Shown here: piece by piece, positions 37,205 through 46,307 of the stretch
Numbering within the stretch: the stretch's first letter is position 1
Layout: each line of letters begins with the position of its first letter
Assembly: GCF_001514065.1 (NCBI RefSeq)
Contig: NZ_KQ948426.1
Coordinates: 1-64,000, forward strand
DNA: 64,000 nucleotides
From: Streptomyces antibioticus
Lineage (GTDB): Bacteria; Actinomycetota; Actinomycetes; Streptomycetales; Streptomycetaceae
Direction: 5' to 3'
Program-made: the position numbers and the translations under genes
Notes under the pieces: model-generated
The model's input: the letters and a program-made list of their open reading frames with translations, nothing else
What the model was told of the DNA's origin: nothing
The model's database searches: none

Positions 37205-37867
37205 ATGGTTGGCACCCTCCCCCCGGCCGCCCCTCCGCTCACGGCGGCCCCCACGGTCCCGCTCCCCCGCCGGCCGCTCGACGCGAGCGATCAGGTCCGC
37301 CGGTGGTACGAGAACGATCTGGGGTGGCCGACAGTGCCCGACGACCCGGGAAATCCGGTACGACTCTCCGTGGGCCTGCGCTTCGACGTCCTGGACGTGC
37401 CGGCCGAGGCGGGCCGGGCCGCGCTGCGCCATCTGGCGCCGGGTTCTCCGGTGGCCGTACAGGACGGACGGATGCGGCTGCTGCTGGCCGCGGGCAGCGC
37501 GGAGGAGGTGCCCGGGGTCCTGGACTGGCTGGAGTGGGGGTCCCTGCGGCTCGGCCTGAGGACGCTGGGAGAGGGCGACACGATGACCGCGCCACTGCCT
37601 CCGGAGCCGGCCTCACCCTCGCTGGAGCCGGCCTCCACCGGCCTTCGGCCGCCGTTCAGCCGGAGTGCGTCCGGCGCCCTTCAGGGGGCCGCCGTATGGC
37701 TGCGGCCCCCCGAGGTGGGGTGCGAGGTCGAGGCCTCGCTGCCGACGCTGTCGGCACTGGGGGGCGGTGGAGACGCCCCGGATCTCGTAAGAGTGCTGGA
37801 CACGGTGGCCACGCAGTGCCACCGCCTGCGGCTGCGCGCGTGCGCTCAGCCACCCGCCTTTTCATAG
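37205..37867 (+). CDS. Conserved hypothetical protein, primase/polymerase N-domain-like
   Basis: A 220-aa protein conserved next to lsr2 in Streptomyces. It has a segment DQVRRWYENDLGWPTVP and a core LRFDVLDVPAEAG..GSPVAVQDGRMRLLLAAGSAEEVPGVLDWLEWG. This resembles the start of the bifunctional primase/polymerase proteins of this genus, but the catalytic part is missing. A Pro/Ser linker (about 125-150) separates it from a second half. The ATG has no strong ribosome site. It converges on lsr2 with nine bases between them. The function is unknown. Confidence 0.6.
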   Translation: MVGTLPPAAPPLTAAPTVPLPRRPLDASDQVRRWYENDLGWPTVPDDPGNPVRLSVGLRFDVLDVPAEAGRAALRHLAPGSPVAVQDGRMRLLLAAGSAEEVPGVLDWLEWGSLRLGLRTLGEGDTMTAPLPPEPASPSLEPASTGLRPPFSRSASGALQGAAVWLRPPEVGCEVEASLPTLSALGGGGDAPDLVRVLDTVATQCHRLRLRACAQPPAFS

Positions 37868-37876
37868 GCGTCGCGC

Positions 37877-38215
37877 TCAGGCGTTGGCCTTCTCGTAAGC
37901 CTCGCGAATGGCCGCGGGAACACGACCGCGGTCGTTGACGTCGTGGCCGTTCTCCTTCGCCCACGCACGGATCAGCGCGGTGTCCTGGCTGCCGCCGCCG
38001 GAAGCGGCGCGCGCCTTTCCGCGACCGCCCGCAGCACGGCCTCCGGTACGACGACCGCCCTTCACGTAAGGCTCGAGAAGGCCACGGAGCTTGTCCGCAT
38101 TGGCAGTCGTGAGATCGATCTCGTACGTCTTGCCGTCCAGCGCGAACGTCACGGTCTCGTCCGCCTCGCCGCCGTCGAGGTCGTCGACAAGAAGGACCTG
38201 AACCTTCTGTGCCAC
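37877..38215 (-). CDS. lsr2: Nucleoid-associated xenogeneic silencer Lsr2
   Basis: A 112-aa DNA-bridging protein silencing AT-rich and horizontally acquired DNA. The N-terminal dimerisation domain starts MAQKVQVLLVDDLDGGEADETV. A basic Gly/Arg linker follows. The C-terminal DNA-binding domain TALIRAWAKENGHDVNDRGRVPAAIREAY carries the RGR minor-groove hook. GTG at 38215 follows AAAGGA by six bases; an in-frame ATG five codons earlier lacks that spacing. It is one of two Lsr2-type proteins usual in Streptomyces. Confidence 0.95.
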   Translation of the reverse strand: MAQKVQVLLVDDLDGGEADETVTFALDGKTYEIDLTTANADKLRGLLEPYVKGGRRTGGRAAGGRGKARAASGGGSQDTALIRAWAKENGHDVNDRGRVPAAIREAYEKANA

Positions 38216-38279
38216 CGGATTTCCTTTCATCGATAACTTCAGGACCAGGGTCTGCGGCGTCCGCCGTTTCGCCACCCCT

Positions 38280-38301
38280 GTTATATGCAGTACTGCAGTA
38301 C
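38280..38301 (-). promoter_or_regulatory. lsr2 promoter region with tandem TGCAGTAC
   Basis: TGCAGTAC is present twice in tandem (38286-38293, 38294-38301), directly next to a minus-strand -10-like TATAAC (38280-38285). The octamers fill most of the -35 to -10 spacer and together form a partial palindrome around CTGCAG. Their position suits autoregulation or control of lsr2. Confidence 0.4.
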
Positions 38302-38435
38302 GTCGGAAAGCAAACCGCTTTTGCTGGGAAAACACAAACCCCTGGGAGAGACGGACTGGCCACCCCCGGTCCGGAAACATGCGCGTTTCGGACATAGGGA
38401 ACCTGGGCATCCCGCCCCGGCCGAATACGCCTTGA

Positions 38436-38984
38436 TCACAGATGCAGAAGCATCCGGCTGTTGCCCAAGGTGTTCGGTTTCACTCGTTCGAGCCCCAGGA
38501 ACTCCGCGACGCCCTCGTCATAGGAACGCAAGAGCTCCGCGTAGACATCGGTGTCCACGGGCGTCTCGCCGATCTCGACGAAGCCGTGCTTGCCGAAGAA
38601 GTCCACTTCGAAGGTCAGACAGAAAACTCGGCGAACACCGAGCCAGCGCGCGGTGTGCAGCAACTTCTCCAGCAACTGATGCCCGACACCGGCACCCTTC
38701 AGGCCGCGCTTCACCGCGAGAGTACGAACTTCGGCAAGGTCTTCCCACATCACATGCAGCGCGCCGCAGCCCACGACCTCGCCGTTGTCGTCCCGTTCGG
38801 CCACCCAGAACTCCTGGATGTCCTCGTAAAGCGTCACCGTCGCTTTGTCGAGCAGGATGCGTCGCTGGACGTACTCGTCGAGGAGAGCGCGCACCGCCGG
38901 CACATCGCTGGTGCGGGCCCGCCGGACGGTGATGGCTTTTGCGGTGACTTCGGGGCTCTGAGGAGACGAGCTCTCTGCTGACAT
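38436..38984 (-). CDS. GNAT acetyltransferase, ArgA-type amino-acid N-acetyltransferase
   Basis: A 182-aa single-domain acetyltransferase. The acetyl-CoA loop is VKRGLKGAGVGHQLLEKLL, and GCGALHVMWEDLAEVRTLAV is the preceding strand pair. FEVDFFGKHGFVEI is typical of the short actinobacterial glutamate N-acetyltransferase (M. tuberculosis Rv2747-like) that starts arginine synthesis. No arg gene is adjacent, so the pathway call rests on sequence pattern alone. It lies upstream of lsr2 in the same direction. Confidence 0.78.
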   Translation of the reverse strand: MSAESSSPQSPEVTAKAITVRRARTSDVPAVRALLDEYVQRRILLDKATVTLYEDIQEFWVAERDDNGEVVGCGALHVMWEDLAEVRTLAVKRGLKGAGVGHQLLEKLLHTARWLGVRRVFCLTFEVDFFGKHGFVEIGETPVDTDVYAELLRSYDEGVAEFLGLERVKPNTLGNSRMLLHL

Positions 38985-38993
38985 GTGCGGACG

Positions 38994-39440
38994 CTATCGC
39001 CCGTCGCCGCCCGGTGCCGAGGCGGGGTTCTCACGGCTGGTTTCGGCAGCGGTATCCGCTGCGGGCGCTTCCGGGGTTTCCGGTCCTTGGACGATGCGTA
39101 CGGCGTCCCGCAGCGCCTGTCGCTGTTCGTCGCTCATCATGCCGAAGAAGGCGACGAGAGCGGCGGCGGGGTTGTCGCTCTGCGACCAGGCATCGTTCAT
39201 CAGGGCGGCGGCGTAGGCGGCGCGAGTGGAGACGGCCTCATATCGATAGGCCCGTCCTTCGGCCTCCCGTCGCACCCAGCCCTTCTGATGGAGATTGTCC
39301 AAAACGGTCATCACCGTGGTGTAGGCGATGGACCGTTCCTGCTGCAGATCTTCCAGGACTTCCCGAACGGTCACCGGGCGGTTCCACTTCCAGACCCGCG
39401 TCATGACCGCGTCTTCGAGTTCTCCCAATGGGCGAGGCAC
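38994..39440 (-). CDS. BlaI/MecI/CopY-family transcriptional regulator
   Basis: A 148-aa winged-helix repressor. The N-terminus PLGELEDAVMTRVWKWNRPVTVREVLEDL and AYTTVMTVLDNLHQKGWVRR are diagnostic. The C-terminal dimerisation tail is extended by an Ala/Pro/Glu stretch. The GTG at 39440 gives the complete domain; a later ATG would cut off helix 1. No BlaR-type sensor protease is adjacent, so the signal is unknown. Its stop is nine bases from the acetyltransferase start, suggesting co-transcription. Confidence 0.87.
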   Translation of the reverse strand: MPRPLGELEDAVMTRVWKWNRPVTVREVLEDLQQERSIAYTTVMTVLDNLHQKGWVRREAEGRAYRYEAVSTRAAYAAALMNDAWSQSDNPAAALVAFFGMMSDEQRQALRDAVRIVQGPETPEAPAADTAAETSRENPASAPGGDGR

Positions 39441-39509
39441 AGCTCAGCACAATAGTGGGAGATCTCGGTATTGGCGTGCCGGACGTGCACTTCACCGGCA
39501 AACAAGAAC

Positions 39510-39550
39510 AAAAAGGGCGTACGACTCGGAAAGTGAGGGAGTCGTACGCC
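39510..39550 (-). terminator. Intrinsic terminator after the small membrane protein gene
   Basis: GGCGTACGACTC (39516-39527) and GAGTCGTACGCC (39539-39550) form a perfect 12-bp stem. On the minus strand it is followed by a T5 run (39510-39514), making this the most classical rho-independent terminator of the window. Confidence 0.85.
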
Positions 39551-39573
39551 GGTGAGGACGGGTTCGGACGCGG

Positions 39574-39753
39574 TCAGACGTCCGTCTTCGCGGAGGCCTG
39601 CCGGGCACCCTCCGCGCGCGCGAGGGCGGCGTCGACGACGGCATCCTCCTTGGCCTTGTTGGCCCCGCCCTGGGTCTTCACGATCACGCGGATCACGCCG
39701 ATGAAGAACACCGCCATGACGACGGGGGGCAAGAGCGCGGAGACATAGTCCAT
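39574..39753 (-). CDS. Small membrane protein, 59 aa
   Basis: The frame starts MDYVSALLPPVVMAVFFIGV and ends KTDV-TGA. One membrane span (about 6-26) is followed by a charged, Ala-rich cytoplasmic helix (GGANKAKEDAVVDAALARAEGARQ). It is followed by a strong terminator, which supports it being expressed. It is too short for most gene finders. The function is unknown. Confidence 0.7.
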   Translation of the reverse strand: MDYVSALLPPVVMAVFFIGVIRVIVKTQGGANKAKEDAVVDAALARAEGARQASAKTDV

Positions 39754-39860
39754 GCGTCCAGGGTAGCCAGGGGTCCCACGCGCGCGGGCCCGGGGTGGGC
39801 GTACCGGTATTTACCGACACAGGGGCGTGTCGTGACAGACGTCCGGTACGCCCGGCCGCA

Positions 39861-40565
39861 TCAGCCCGCGGCGAGTTGCTGCGGCGGGTTCGCGGGAGGC
39901 GGTGGGGCCGGCTTGCGGCGGGGGAAGACCTCGCCCGGGGTGGGGATGGGGCGGCTCGGCTTCGGGTCGGCAGGAACCGGCCCCGGCTTCTCCGCGGGCT
40001 TCTTCGCGGGAGGCGCCGGCTTCTCCGGCTGCTCGGCGGACGCTTCGGCCGGCGCGCCGACGAGGGCGCCGCCGGAGCCGCCGGACGCGGCCGAGAGGCC
40101 CCCCGGGAGGGCCAGGAGGCGCGTACGGGAGGCAGGGACGGCCGGGGCAGCCCGGCGGGCCGTGCCGCGGGCCAGACGGGCGCGTACGTCCTGTTCCGCG
40201 AGCCTCTGGCAGCGGTCCAGCAGCGCGGCCGCCGTGGGGTTGCCGCGCAGGGCGCGCAGCGCGGCGAGATCGTCGGGGTTCGGGCGGTACCCGGCACCCA
40301 GCGCCTCCTCCAGGAGGGCGAGGTAGCCGGCGGCGGTGCCGGGCAGGGCGTCGCGGTACCGGGCGAGGTCGGCCACCAGGAAGGCACGCAGCCGGGCGCC
40401 CTCGCACATCGCCTCGTCGAGGGAGTCGGCTAGGCGGAGACAGTCCTGGACGTCTTCGGCCGAGGCGGTTCGGGGGTGAAGGGCGAGGGCGAGGGCGCGG
40501 CGGAGCACACGCAGCTCCTCCACGCCGAACGCCATGCCGCCGCGGGATCCGTATGGCGTGGGCAT
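39861..40565 (-). CDS. Hypothetical protein with Pro-rich C-terminal tail
   Basis: A 234-aa protein. The N-terminal 150 residues are helical (VEELRVLRRALALALHPRTASAEDVQDCLRLADSLDEAM), and the last 80 are Ala/Pro/Lys-rich low complexity. No family is recognised. ATG at 40565 lies six bases after TATCGT on the same strand, a leaderless arrangement; ATG at 40535 is an alternative. It lies downstream of the coaX operon in the same direction with a 115-base gap. Confidence 0.6.
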   Translation of the reverse strand: MPTPYGSRGGMAFGVEELRVLRRALALALHPRTASAEDVQDCLRLADSLDEAMCEGARLRAFLVADLARYRDALPGTAAGYLALLEEALGAGYRPNPDDLAALRALRGNPTAAALLDRCQRLAEQDVRARLARGTARRAAPAVPASRTRLLALPGGLSAASGGSGGALVGAPAEASAEQPEKPAPPAKKPAEKPGPVPADPKPSRPIPTPGEVFPRRKPAPPPPANPPQQLAAG

Positions 40566-40680
40566 GCGGCGACGATACGCGCTAATCAGACAAATTCGAC
40601 ATAACGGACGGGCGTGGCGCGAGCGGCCACCCGGTTGCCCCGCCGGGTCCCACTCACCCCCGCTTTCGGCCCCCGCCGCC

Positions 40681-41478
40681 TCACATCCGGGAGACGTTCC
40701 GCTCGTACACCAACCGCAGGCCCACCAGCGTCAGCCACGGCTCGTGCTCGTCGATCACCGACGACTCGCCGAGGACCATCGGTGCGAGACCACCGGTCGC
40801 GATCACCGTCACGTCGTCCGGGTCCTCCGCCAGCTCCTTCGCCATCCGGGTCACGACCCCGTCGACCTGGCCGGCGAAGCCGTAGATGATGCCGGACTGC
40901 ATCGCCTCGACCGTGTTCTTGCCGATCACGCTCCGCGGCCGGGCCACCTCGATCTTCCGCAGCTGCGCGCCCCGGACGCCGAGCGCCTCGACGGAGATCT
41001 CGATGCCGGGCGCGATGACCCCGCCGATGTACTCCCCGCGCGCGGACACGGCGTCGAACGTCGTCGCCGTACCGAAGTCGACGACGATCGCGGGGCCGCC
41101 GTAGAGCTCGACCGCGGCGACCGCGTTGATGATGCGGTCCGCGCCGACCTCCTTGGGGTTGTCGGTGAGGATCGGCACGCCCGTCTTCACGCCCGGCTCG
41201 ACCAGCACCGCCGGCACGTCGCCGTAGTAGCGCCGCGTGACCTCACGCAGCTCGTGCAGCACCGAGGGGACCGTCGCGCAGATCGCGATGCCGTCGATGC
41301 CGTCGCCCAGTTCGTCGCCGAGCAGGGGGTGCATGCCCATGAGGCCCTGGAGCAGCACCGCCAGCTCGTCGGCCGTGCGGCGGGGGTCCGTGGAGATGCG
41401 CCAGTGCTCGACGATCTCCTCGCCGTCGAACAGGCCGAGGACGGTCTGGGTGTTGCCTACGTCGATCGTGAGGAGCAT
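40681..41478 (-). CDS. coaX: Type III pantothenate kinase
   Basis: A 265-aa actin-fold kinase for the first step of CoA synthesis from pantothenate. The N-terminal phosphate loop is LLTIDVGNTQTVLGLFDG; VDFGTATTFDAVSARGEYIGGVIAPGIEIS is the second signature; GADRIINAVAA is the third. It follows nadC by five bases in an operon that also makes pantothenate (panC) and NAD, a pathway-consistent set. Confidence 0.94.
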   Translation of the reverse strand: MLLTIDVGNTQTVLGLFDGEEIVEHWRISTDPRRTADELAVLLQGLMGMHPLLGDELGDGIDGIAICATVPSVLHELREVTRRYYGDVPAVLVEPGVKTGVPILTDNPKEVGADRIINAVAAVELYGGPAIVVDFGTATTFDAVSARGEYIGGVIAPGIEISVEALGVRGAQLRKIEVARPRSVIGKNTVEAMQSGIIYGFAGQVDGVVTRMAKELAEDPDDVTVIATGGLAPMVLGESSVIDEHEPWLTLVGLRLVYERNVSRM

Positions 41479-41483
41479 CGCGA

Positions 41484-42461
41484 CTACTCCGCCTCACGCA
41501 GGTCGAGACCGATGTCCAGGATCGGCGAGGAGTGAGTGAGGGCTCCCACGGCGAGGTAGTCGACGCCGGTGTCGGCGTACGCGCGCGCGTTGGCCAGCGT
41601 CAGCCGGCCCGAGGCCTCCAGCGCGGCCCGCCCGTGCACGAGCGCCACCGCCTCCTCGCACTCGCCCGGCGTGAAGTTGTCCAGAAGGATCAGGTCCGCG
41701 CCCGCGTCCACGACCTCGCGCAGCTGGTGCAGGGTGTCGACCTCGACCTCGATCGGCACGTCCGGGAAGGCCTCCCGTACGGCCTTGAAGGCCTGGGCGA
41801 CGCCACCGGCGGCGACCACGTGGTTGTCCTTGACCAGGGCCGCGTCGGACAGCGACATGCGGTGGTTCACGCCGCCGCCGCAGCGCACCGCGAACTTCTC
41901 CAGCGAGCGCAGGCCCGGCGTCGTCTTGCGGGTGTCCCGCACGCGTGCCTTGGTGCCGTCCAGGGCGTCCGCCCACGCGCGCGTGGCCGTCGCGATGCCG
42001 GACAGCCGGCACAGCAGGTTGAGCGCGCTGCGCTCGGCGGTGAGGAGGTCACGCGTGCGCGTGGTGACCGACAGGAGCTTCTGCCCGGCCTCCACGCGGT
42101 CGCCGTCCTCCACGTGCCGCTCGACCTCGAACTCGTCCTCGCAGACCACCGAGACGACCGCCTCGGCGACCCGCAGGCCGGCCACGACGCCCGCCTCGCG
42201 CGCGACGAAGTCGGCGGTGGCGACGGCCTCCTCGGAGATGGTCGCGACGGTCGTCACGTCCACGCCGTGGTCGAGGTCCTCCTGGATGGCCACGTTGGCG
42301 ATGTCCTCGACCTCGACGGGGTCGAGCCCGGCGTCGGCCAGGAGCTGGGCGAGCGCGGGGTCGAGCCCGCACTCCAGGTATTCCTCGCCGCCGTCCGCGC
42401 CACAGGCGCAGCCGTCGCCGCAACCGCCGGAGGAGGCGAGGGGAAGGTCGTCGGTGCTCAC
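41484..42461 (-). CDS. nadC: Quinolinate phosphoribosyltransferase (nicotinate-nucleotide pyrophosphorylase)
   Basis: A 325-aa enzyme forming nicotinate mononucleotide from quinolinate and PRPP. ATTRKTTPG-type substrate motif appears as RDTRKTTPGLR, followed by GGGVNHRMSLSDAALVKDNH and EVEVDTLHQ. The N-terminus has an extra Cys-rich stretch (GGCGDGCACGADGG..LEC) ahead of the usual first helix. GTG at 42461 lies 11 bases after AGGAG; GTG at 42470, overlapping the nadB stop, is the alternative. Confidence 0.93.
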   Translation of the reverse strand: MSTDDLPLASSGGCGDGCACGADGGEEYLECGLDPALAQLLADAGLDPVEVEDIANVAIQEDLDHGVDVTTVATISEEAVATADFVAREAGVVAGLRVAEAVVSVVCEDEFEVERHVEDGDRVEAGQKLLSVTTRTRDLLTAERSALNLLCRLSGIATATRAWADALDGTKARVRDTRKTTPGLRSLEKFAVRCGGGVNHRMSLSDAALVKDNHVVAAGGVAQAFKAVREAFPDVPIEVEVDTLHQLREVVDAGADLILLDNFTPGECEEAVALVHGRAALEASGRLTLANARAYADTGVDYLAVGALTHSSPILDIGLDLREAE

Positions 42462-42466
42462 TGCTG

Positions 42467-44182
42467 TCACTGCTCCTGAAGGGGCTGCCGGGTCGGGGGG
42501 AAGTCTGCGGTATCCGTGGTGTGTACGGCGAGGGTGCGGTCCGGATTCAGCCGTACGACGATGTGGCGCCGCCATGCCGCGTCGTCGCGGTCGGGCTCGT
42601 CCTCGCGCCAGTGGCAGCCGCGCGTCTCCTCGCGCAGCTGGGCGGCGGTGACCAGGACGCGGGCCACGCACAGGAGGTTGGTGGCCTCCCAGGTGTCGAC
42701 GCCGGGCTCGGCGGTCTTGCCGTTCTCGTCGAGGGCGTCCCGGGCGTCGGCGTGCAGCCGCTGGAGCTGCTCGGCGGCCTGCGCCAGCGACTCGGCGGAG
42801 CGCAGGACGCCCGCGCCGCTCGACATGATCCGCTGGATCGCGAACCGCGCCTCGGGCGACTGCAGGGGGTGCGCGGGCTTCTCGGGGTGCTCGACCGGCT
42901 CGGGCACGCGCGCGTGGAGGCCGTTCGCGGCGTGCTCCGCCGTGATGTCCGCGACGATGCGCTCGGCGTAGACCAGACCCTCCAGGAGGGAGTTCGACGC
43001 GAGCCGGTTCGCGCCGTGCACGCCGGTGCAGGCGACCTCGCCGCACGCGTACAGGCCCGGGACGGTCGTCCGGCCGTGGGAGTCGGTGCGCACGCCGCCG
43101 GAGGCGTAGTGGGCGGCCGGGGCGATCGGGATGGGCTCGGTGACCGGGTCGATGCCGTGCGCGCGGCAGGCGGCGAGGATCGTCGGGAAGCGGTGCTCCC
43201 ACATGTCGGCGCCGAAGTGCCGGGCGTCGAGGTACATGTGCTCGGCGTCCTGCTCCAGCATGCGGCGCAGGATGCCCTTGGCGACGATGTCGCGGGGCGC
43301 GAGCTCGGCCAGTTCGTGCTGCCCGACCATGAAGCGCACACCGTCGGCGTCGACCAGGTGGGCGCCCTCACCGCGGACGGCCTCGGAGACCAGGGGCTGC
43401 TGGCCCTCGGCGTCCGGACCGAGGAAGAGCACGGTCGGGTGGAACTGGACGAACTCCAGGTCGCTGACCTCCGCGCCCGCGCGCAGCGCGAGGGCCACGC
43501 CGTCGCCGGTCGACACCGACGGGTTGGTGGTCGCGGCGAAGACCTGACCCATGCCGCCGGTCGCGAGGACGACCGCGGGGGCGTGCACGGCGCCCACGCC
43601 GTCGTGCTGGCCCTCACCCATGACGTGCAGGGACACGCCCGCCGTACGGCCGTCCGCGTCCGTGAGCAGGTCCAGGACGAGCGCGTTCTCGATCGTGCGC
43701 AGGCCCCGCGCGCGTACGGCCTCGACGAGCGCGCGGGAGATCTCCGCGCCGGTCGCGTCGCCGCCCGCGTGGGCGATGCGGCGGCGGTGGTGGCCGCCCT
43801 CGCGGGTGAGCTCCAGGTCGCCTGCTTCGGACTCGTCGAAGTGGGCGCCGGTCTCGATGAGGCGGCGTACCGCGCCGGGGCCCTCGGTGACGAGGATGCG
43901 GACCGCGTTCTCGTCGCACAGGCCCACGCCGGCGACCAGGGTGTCGTCGAGGTGCTGTTCGGGGGTGTCGCCCTCGCCGAGGGCCGCGGCGATGCCGCCC
44001 TGCGCCCAGCGGGTCGAGCCGTCGTCGAGGCGGGCCTTGGTGACGACGACGGTCCGCAGGCCCGCGGCCTCGCAGCGCAGGGCCGCGGTCAGGCCGGCGA
44101 CGCCGGAGCCGACGACGACCACGTCCGCGTCGATGGACCACCCGGGCGCGGGCGCGTGCAGTCGTATGCCTGTGCTGGTCAC
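42467..44182 (-). CDS. nadB: L-aspartate oxidase
   Basis: A 571-aa flavoprotein that oxidises aspartate to iminoaspartate in de novo NAD synthesis. The FAD site is [16 protein letters not shown], then [17 protein letters not shown], the catalytic loop FVQFHPTVL, and [48 protein letters not shown] near the C-terminal half. It overlaps panC by four bases upstream. No nadA is present in the window, so quinolinate synthase must be encoded elsewhere. Confidence 0.95.
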   Translation of the reverse strand: MTSTGIRLHAPAPGWSIDADVVVVGSGVAGLTAALRCEAAGLRTVVVTKARLDDGSTRWAQGGIAAALGEGDTPEQHLDDTLVAGVGLCDENAVRILVTEGPGAVRRLIETGAHFDESEAGDLELTREGGHHRRRIAHAGGDATGAEISRALVEAVRARGLRTIENALVLDLLTDADGRTAGVSLHVMGEGQHDGVGAVHAPAVVLATGGMGQVFAATTNPSVSTGDGVALALRAGAEVSDLEFVQFHPTVLFLGPDAEGQQPLVSEAVRGEGAHLVDADGVRFMVGQHELAELAPRDIVAKGILRRMLEQDAEHMYLDARHFGADMWEHRFPTILAACRAHGIDPVTEPIPIAPAAHYASGGVRTDSHGRTTVPGLYACGEVACTGVHGANRLASNSLLEGLVYAERIVADITAEHAANGLHARVPEPVEHPEKPAHPLQSPEARFAIQRIMSSGAGVLRSAESLAQAAEQLQRLHADARDALDENGKTAEPGVDTWEATNLLCVARVLVTAAQLREETRGCHWREDEPDRDDAAWRRHIVVRLNPDRTLAVHTTDTADFPPTRQPLQEQ

Positions 44183-45180
44183 GAGGCGGCTCCGAGGTTT
44201 CCGAAGGTGAGCGGAAGGTTGTCGATCAGCCGGGTCGTCCCCACCCGGGCGGCGACGGCCAGGACGGCCTCGCCGGTGTAGCCGTCCTCGACCTCGGTGA
44301 AGTCGGAGGGATCGACCAGGGCCAGATAGTCGAGCTCAAGCGGCGGCGAGAGGCGCGCGGCGTCGTCCAGGACCAGGCGGGCGGCGGCGCGCACGGCCGA
44401 GGGGGCGCCGGGGATCGCCTTCGCGACGGCGTGCGCGTCGGCGGCCGCGCGGGACTCCCCTATGGCGCTCAGTGCCTCGGCACGCGCGTGCGTGGCGGGC
44501 ACCTCGCGTGCGCGGGCCCGCAGCGCCTCCTGGGCGGCGTGCCGGTCGCGGCCCGCGAACAGCGCCTGGGAGAGCGCGAGGGCCGTGTGGCGCTCCTGGG
44601 GCGAGAGGTAGCGGTTGCGGCTGGACAGGGCCAGGCCGTCGTCCTCGCGCACGGTCGGGACGCCGACGATCTCGACGCCGAAGTTCAGGTCCCGCACCAT
44701 GCGCCGGATGAGGGCGAGCTGCTGGGCGTCCTTCTGCCCGTACAGCGCGACGTCGGGACGGGTGAGGTGCAGCAGCTTGGCGACGACCGTGAGCATGCCG
44801 TCGAAGTGGCCGGGGCGCGAGGAGCCCTCCAGGCGCTCGCCCATGGGGCCCGCGCTGACGCGGACCTGGGGCTCGCCGCCGGGGTAGACCTCGTCGACGG
44901 AGGGCGCGAACACGACGTCCGCGCCCGCCTCCTCGGCGATCTTGATGTCGGCGTCGAGGGTGCGCGGGTAGCGGTCGAGGTCCTCGCCCTGGCCGAACTG
45001 CAGGGGGTTCACGAAGACGGTGACGACGACCTCGCCCTCCGGTCCCGCGATCTCGCGCGCGGTGCGGATCAGGGTGGCGTGGCCCTCGTGCAGGGCGCCC
45101 ATGGTCATCACGACGGCGCGGCGGCCGTCGCGGACGCGCGCGTGGAGCTCGTCCGCGGTGCGCAGCAGGGTGGTGGTCAT
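44179..45180 (-). CDS. panC: Pantothenate synthetase
   Basis: A 333-aa ligase joining pantoate and beta-alanine. Motifs are [18 protein letters not shown] (HIGH-like), [50 protein letters not shown] and [17 protein letters not shown]. It is somewhat longer than the usual 280-300 aa because of extra helices near 200-240. It overlaps its neighbours on both sides by four bases, so it is in the middle of a tightly coupled operon. Confidence 0.95.
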   Translation of the reverse strand: MTTTLLRTADELHARVRDGRRAVVMTMGALHEGHATLIRTAREIAGPEGEVVVTVFVNPLQFGQGEDLDRYPRTLDADIKIAEEAGADVVFAPSVDEVYPGGEPQVRVSAGPMGERLEGSSRPGHFDGMLTVVAKLLHLTRPDVALYGQKDAQQLALIRRMVRDLNFGVEIVGVPTVREDDGLALSSRNRYLSPQERHTALALSQALFAGRDRHAAQEALRARAREVPATHARAEALSAIGESRAAADAHAVAKAIPGAPSAVRAAARLVLDDAARLSPPLELDYLALVDPSDFTEVEDGYTGEAVLAVAARVGTTRLIDNLPLTFGNLGAAS

Positions 45181-46133
45181 CCGGCCTCTCCCTCGGTGCC
45201 GTCGGTGCCAGGGGTCCCGTCGGGTCCGTGGGTCCCGTTGGCGAGTACCCCGAGGAGGTCCTCGGCGAGCTCGGGCTTGAGCAGCCCGTGGGCCAGCGCC
45301 CGGTCGGCGGTGGCGCGGGCCATCGCCAGATAGCCGGCGACGGTCTGCGGGGAGTGCTTGCGCAGCTCGGACACGTGCGCTGCGACGGTGCCGGCGTCCC
45401 CGCGCGCGACGGGGCCGGTCAGGGCCGCGTCACCGGAGCGCAGGGCGTTGTCGAGGGCGGCGCCGAGGAGCGGGCCGAGCATCCGGTCGGGGGCCGTGAC
45501 ACCGGCCTCCCGCAGCAGCTCCATGGACTGGGCCACCAGCGTGACGAGGTGGTTGGCGCCCAGCGCGAGCGCCGCGTGGTAGAGCGGCCGGCGCTCCTCG
45601 GCGATCCACTCGGGCTCGCCGCCCATCTCGATGACGAGGGCCTCGGCGGCCATCCGCAGCTCCTCGGGCGCGGTGACCCCGAAGGAGCAGCCGGCGAGCC
45701 GCTGGACGTCCACGGGCGTGCCGGTGAAGGTCATCGCCGGGTGCAGGGCCAGCGGCAGCGCGCCCGCGCGCAGGGCGGGGTCGAGGACCTTCGCGCCGTA
45801 CCGCCCGGAGGTGTGCACCAGCAGCTGTCCCGGCCGTACCGCGCCGGTGTCGGCGAGGCCCTCCACGAGGCCGGGCAGGGTGTCGTCCGGGACGGTCAGG
45901 AGCACCAGGTCGGCACGCTGGAGGACCTCGGCGGGCGGCACCAGCGGCACGTCCGGGAGCAGCTCCGCGGCTCGCCTGCGAGAGGCGTCGGACACCCCGG
46001 ATACGGCCACCGGACGGTGCCCGGCGAGCTGGAGGGACGCGGCCAGCGCGGGCCCCACGCGTCCGGCGCCGACGACGCCGACGGTGAGGCGCGCGGGGCG
46101 GTCCCTCGGGTCTGGCTGTTGGCTTGTACTCAC
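45177..46133 (-). CDS. Rossmann-fold oxidoreductase-like protein (DUF2520)
   Basis: A 318-aa protein. The N-terminal dinucleotide-binding fold starts [17 protein letters not shown]; the C-terminal helical DUF2520 domain contains [18 protein letters not shown] and [15 protein letters not shown]. It is the first gene of the pan/nad/coaX operon, and such genes adjoin panC in many actinobacteria. A ketopantoate-reductase-like role has been suggested for the position but is not shown by the sequence. The C-tail is Gly/Thr/Glu repeats. GTG start. Confidence 0.82.
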   Translation of the reverse strand: MSTSQQPDPRDRPARLTVGVVGAGRVGPALAASLQLAGHRPVAVSGVSDASRRRAAELLPDVPLVPPAEVLQRADLVLLTVPDDTLPGLVEGLADTGAVRPGQLLVHTSGRYGAKVLDPALRAGALPLALHPAMTFTGTPVDVQRLAGCSFGVTAPEELRMAAEALVIEMGGEPEWIAEERRPLYHAALALGANHLVTLVAQSMELLREAGVTAPDRMLGPLLGAALDNALRSGDAALTGPVARGDAGTVAAHVSELRKHSPQTVAGYLAMARATADRALAHGLLKPELAEDLLGVLANGTHGPDGTPGTDGTEGEAG

Positions 46134-46220
46134 GCGACGGAGGCCTTCCCGTTCCAGTCCGCATTTGGGTACCGGACGATTTCTCGTCATGTTAACGCGA
46201 TTGGTTCGAGGGCCGTCCGG

Positions 46221-46229
46221 TTGTCCACA
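46221..46229 (+). other. Perfect DnaA-box 9-mer
   Basis: TTGTCCACA lies in the 174-bp gap between the divergent Rossmann and lyase genes and overlaps the dyad CCACA-GGC-TGTGG. It is single, so not an origin; a regulatory or chance site. Confidence 0.35.
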
Positions 46230-46307
46230 GGCTGTGGGTTTCCCCACGTCCCGCGGGAACGGAAATGCGGGTGCCCGCGGGAAGGGCCGCGGGAGATGAT
46301 CTCGGGC

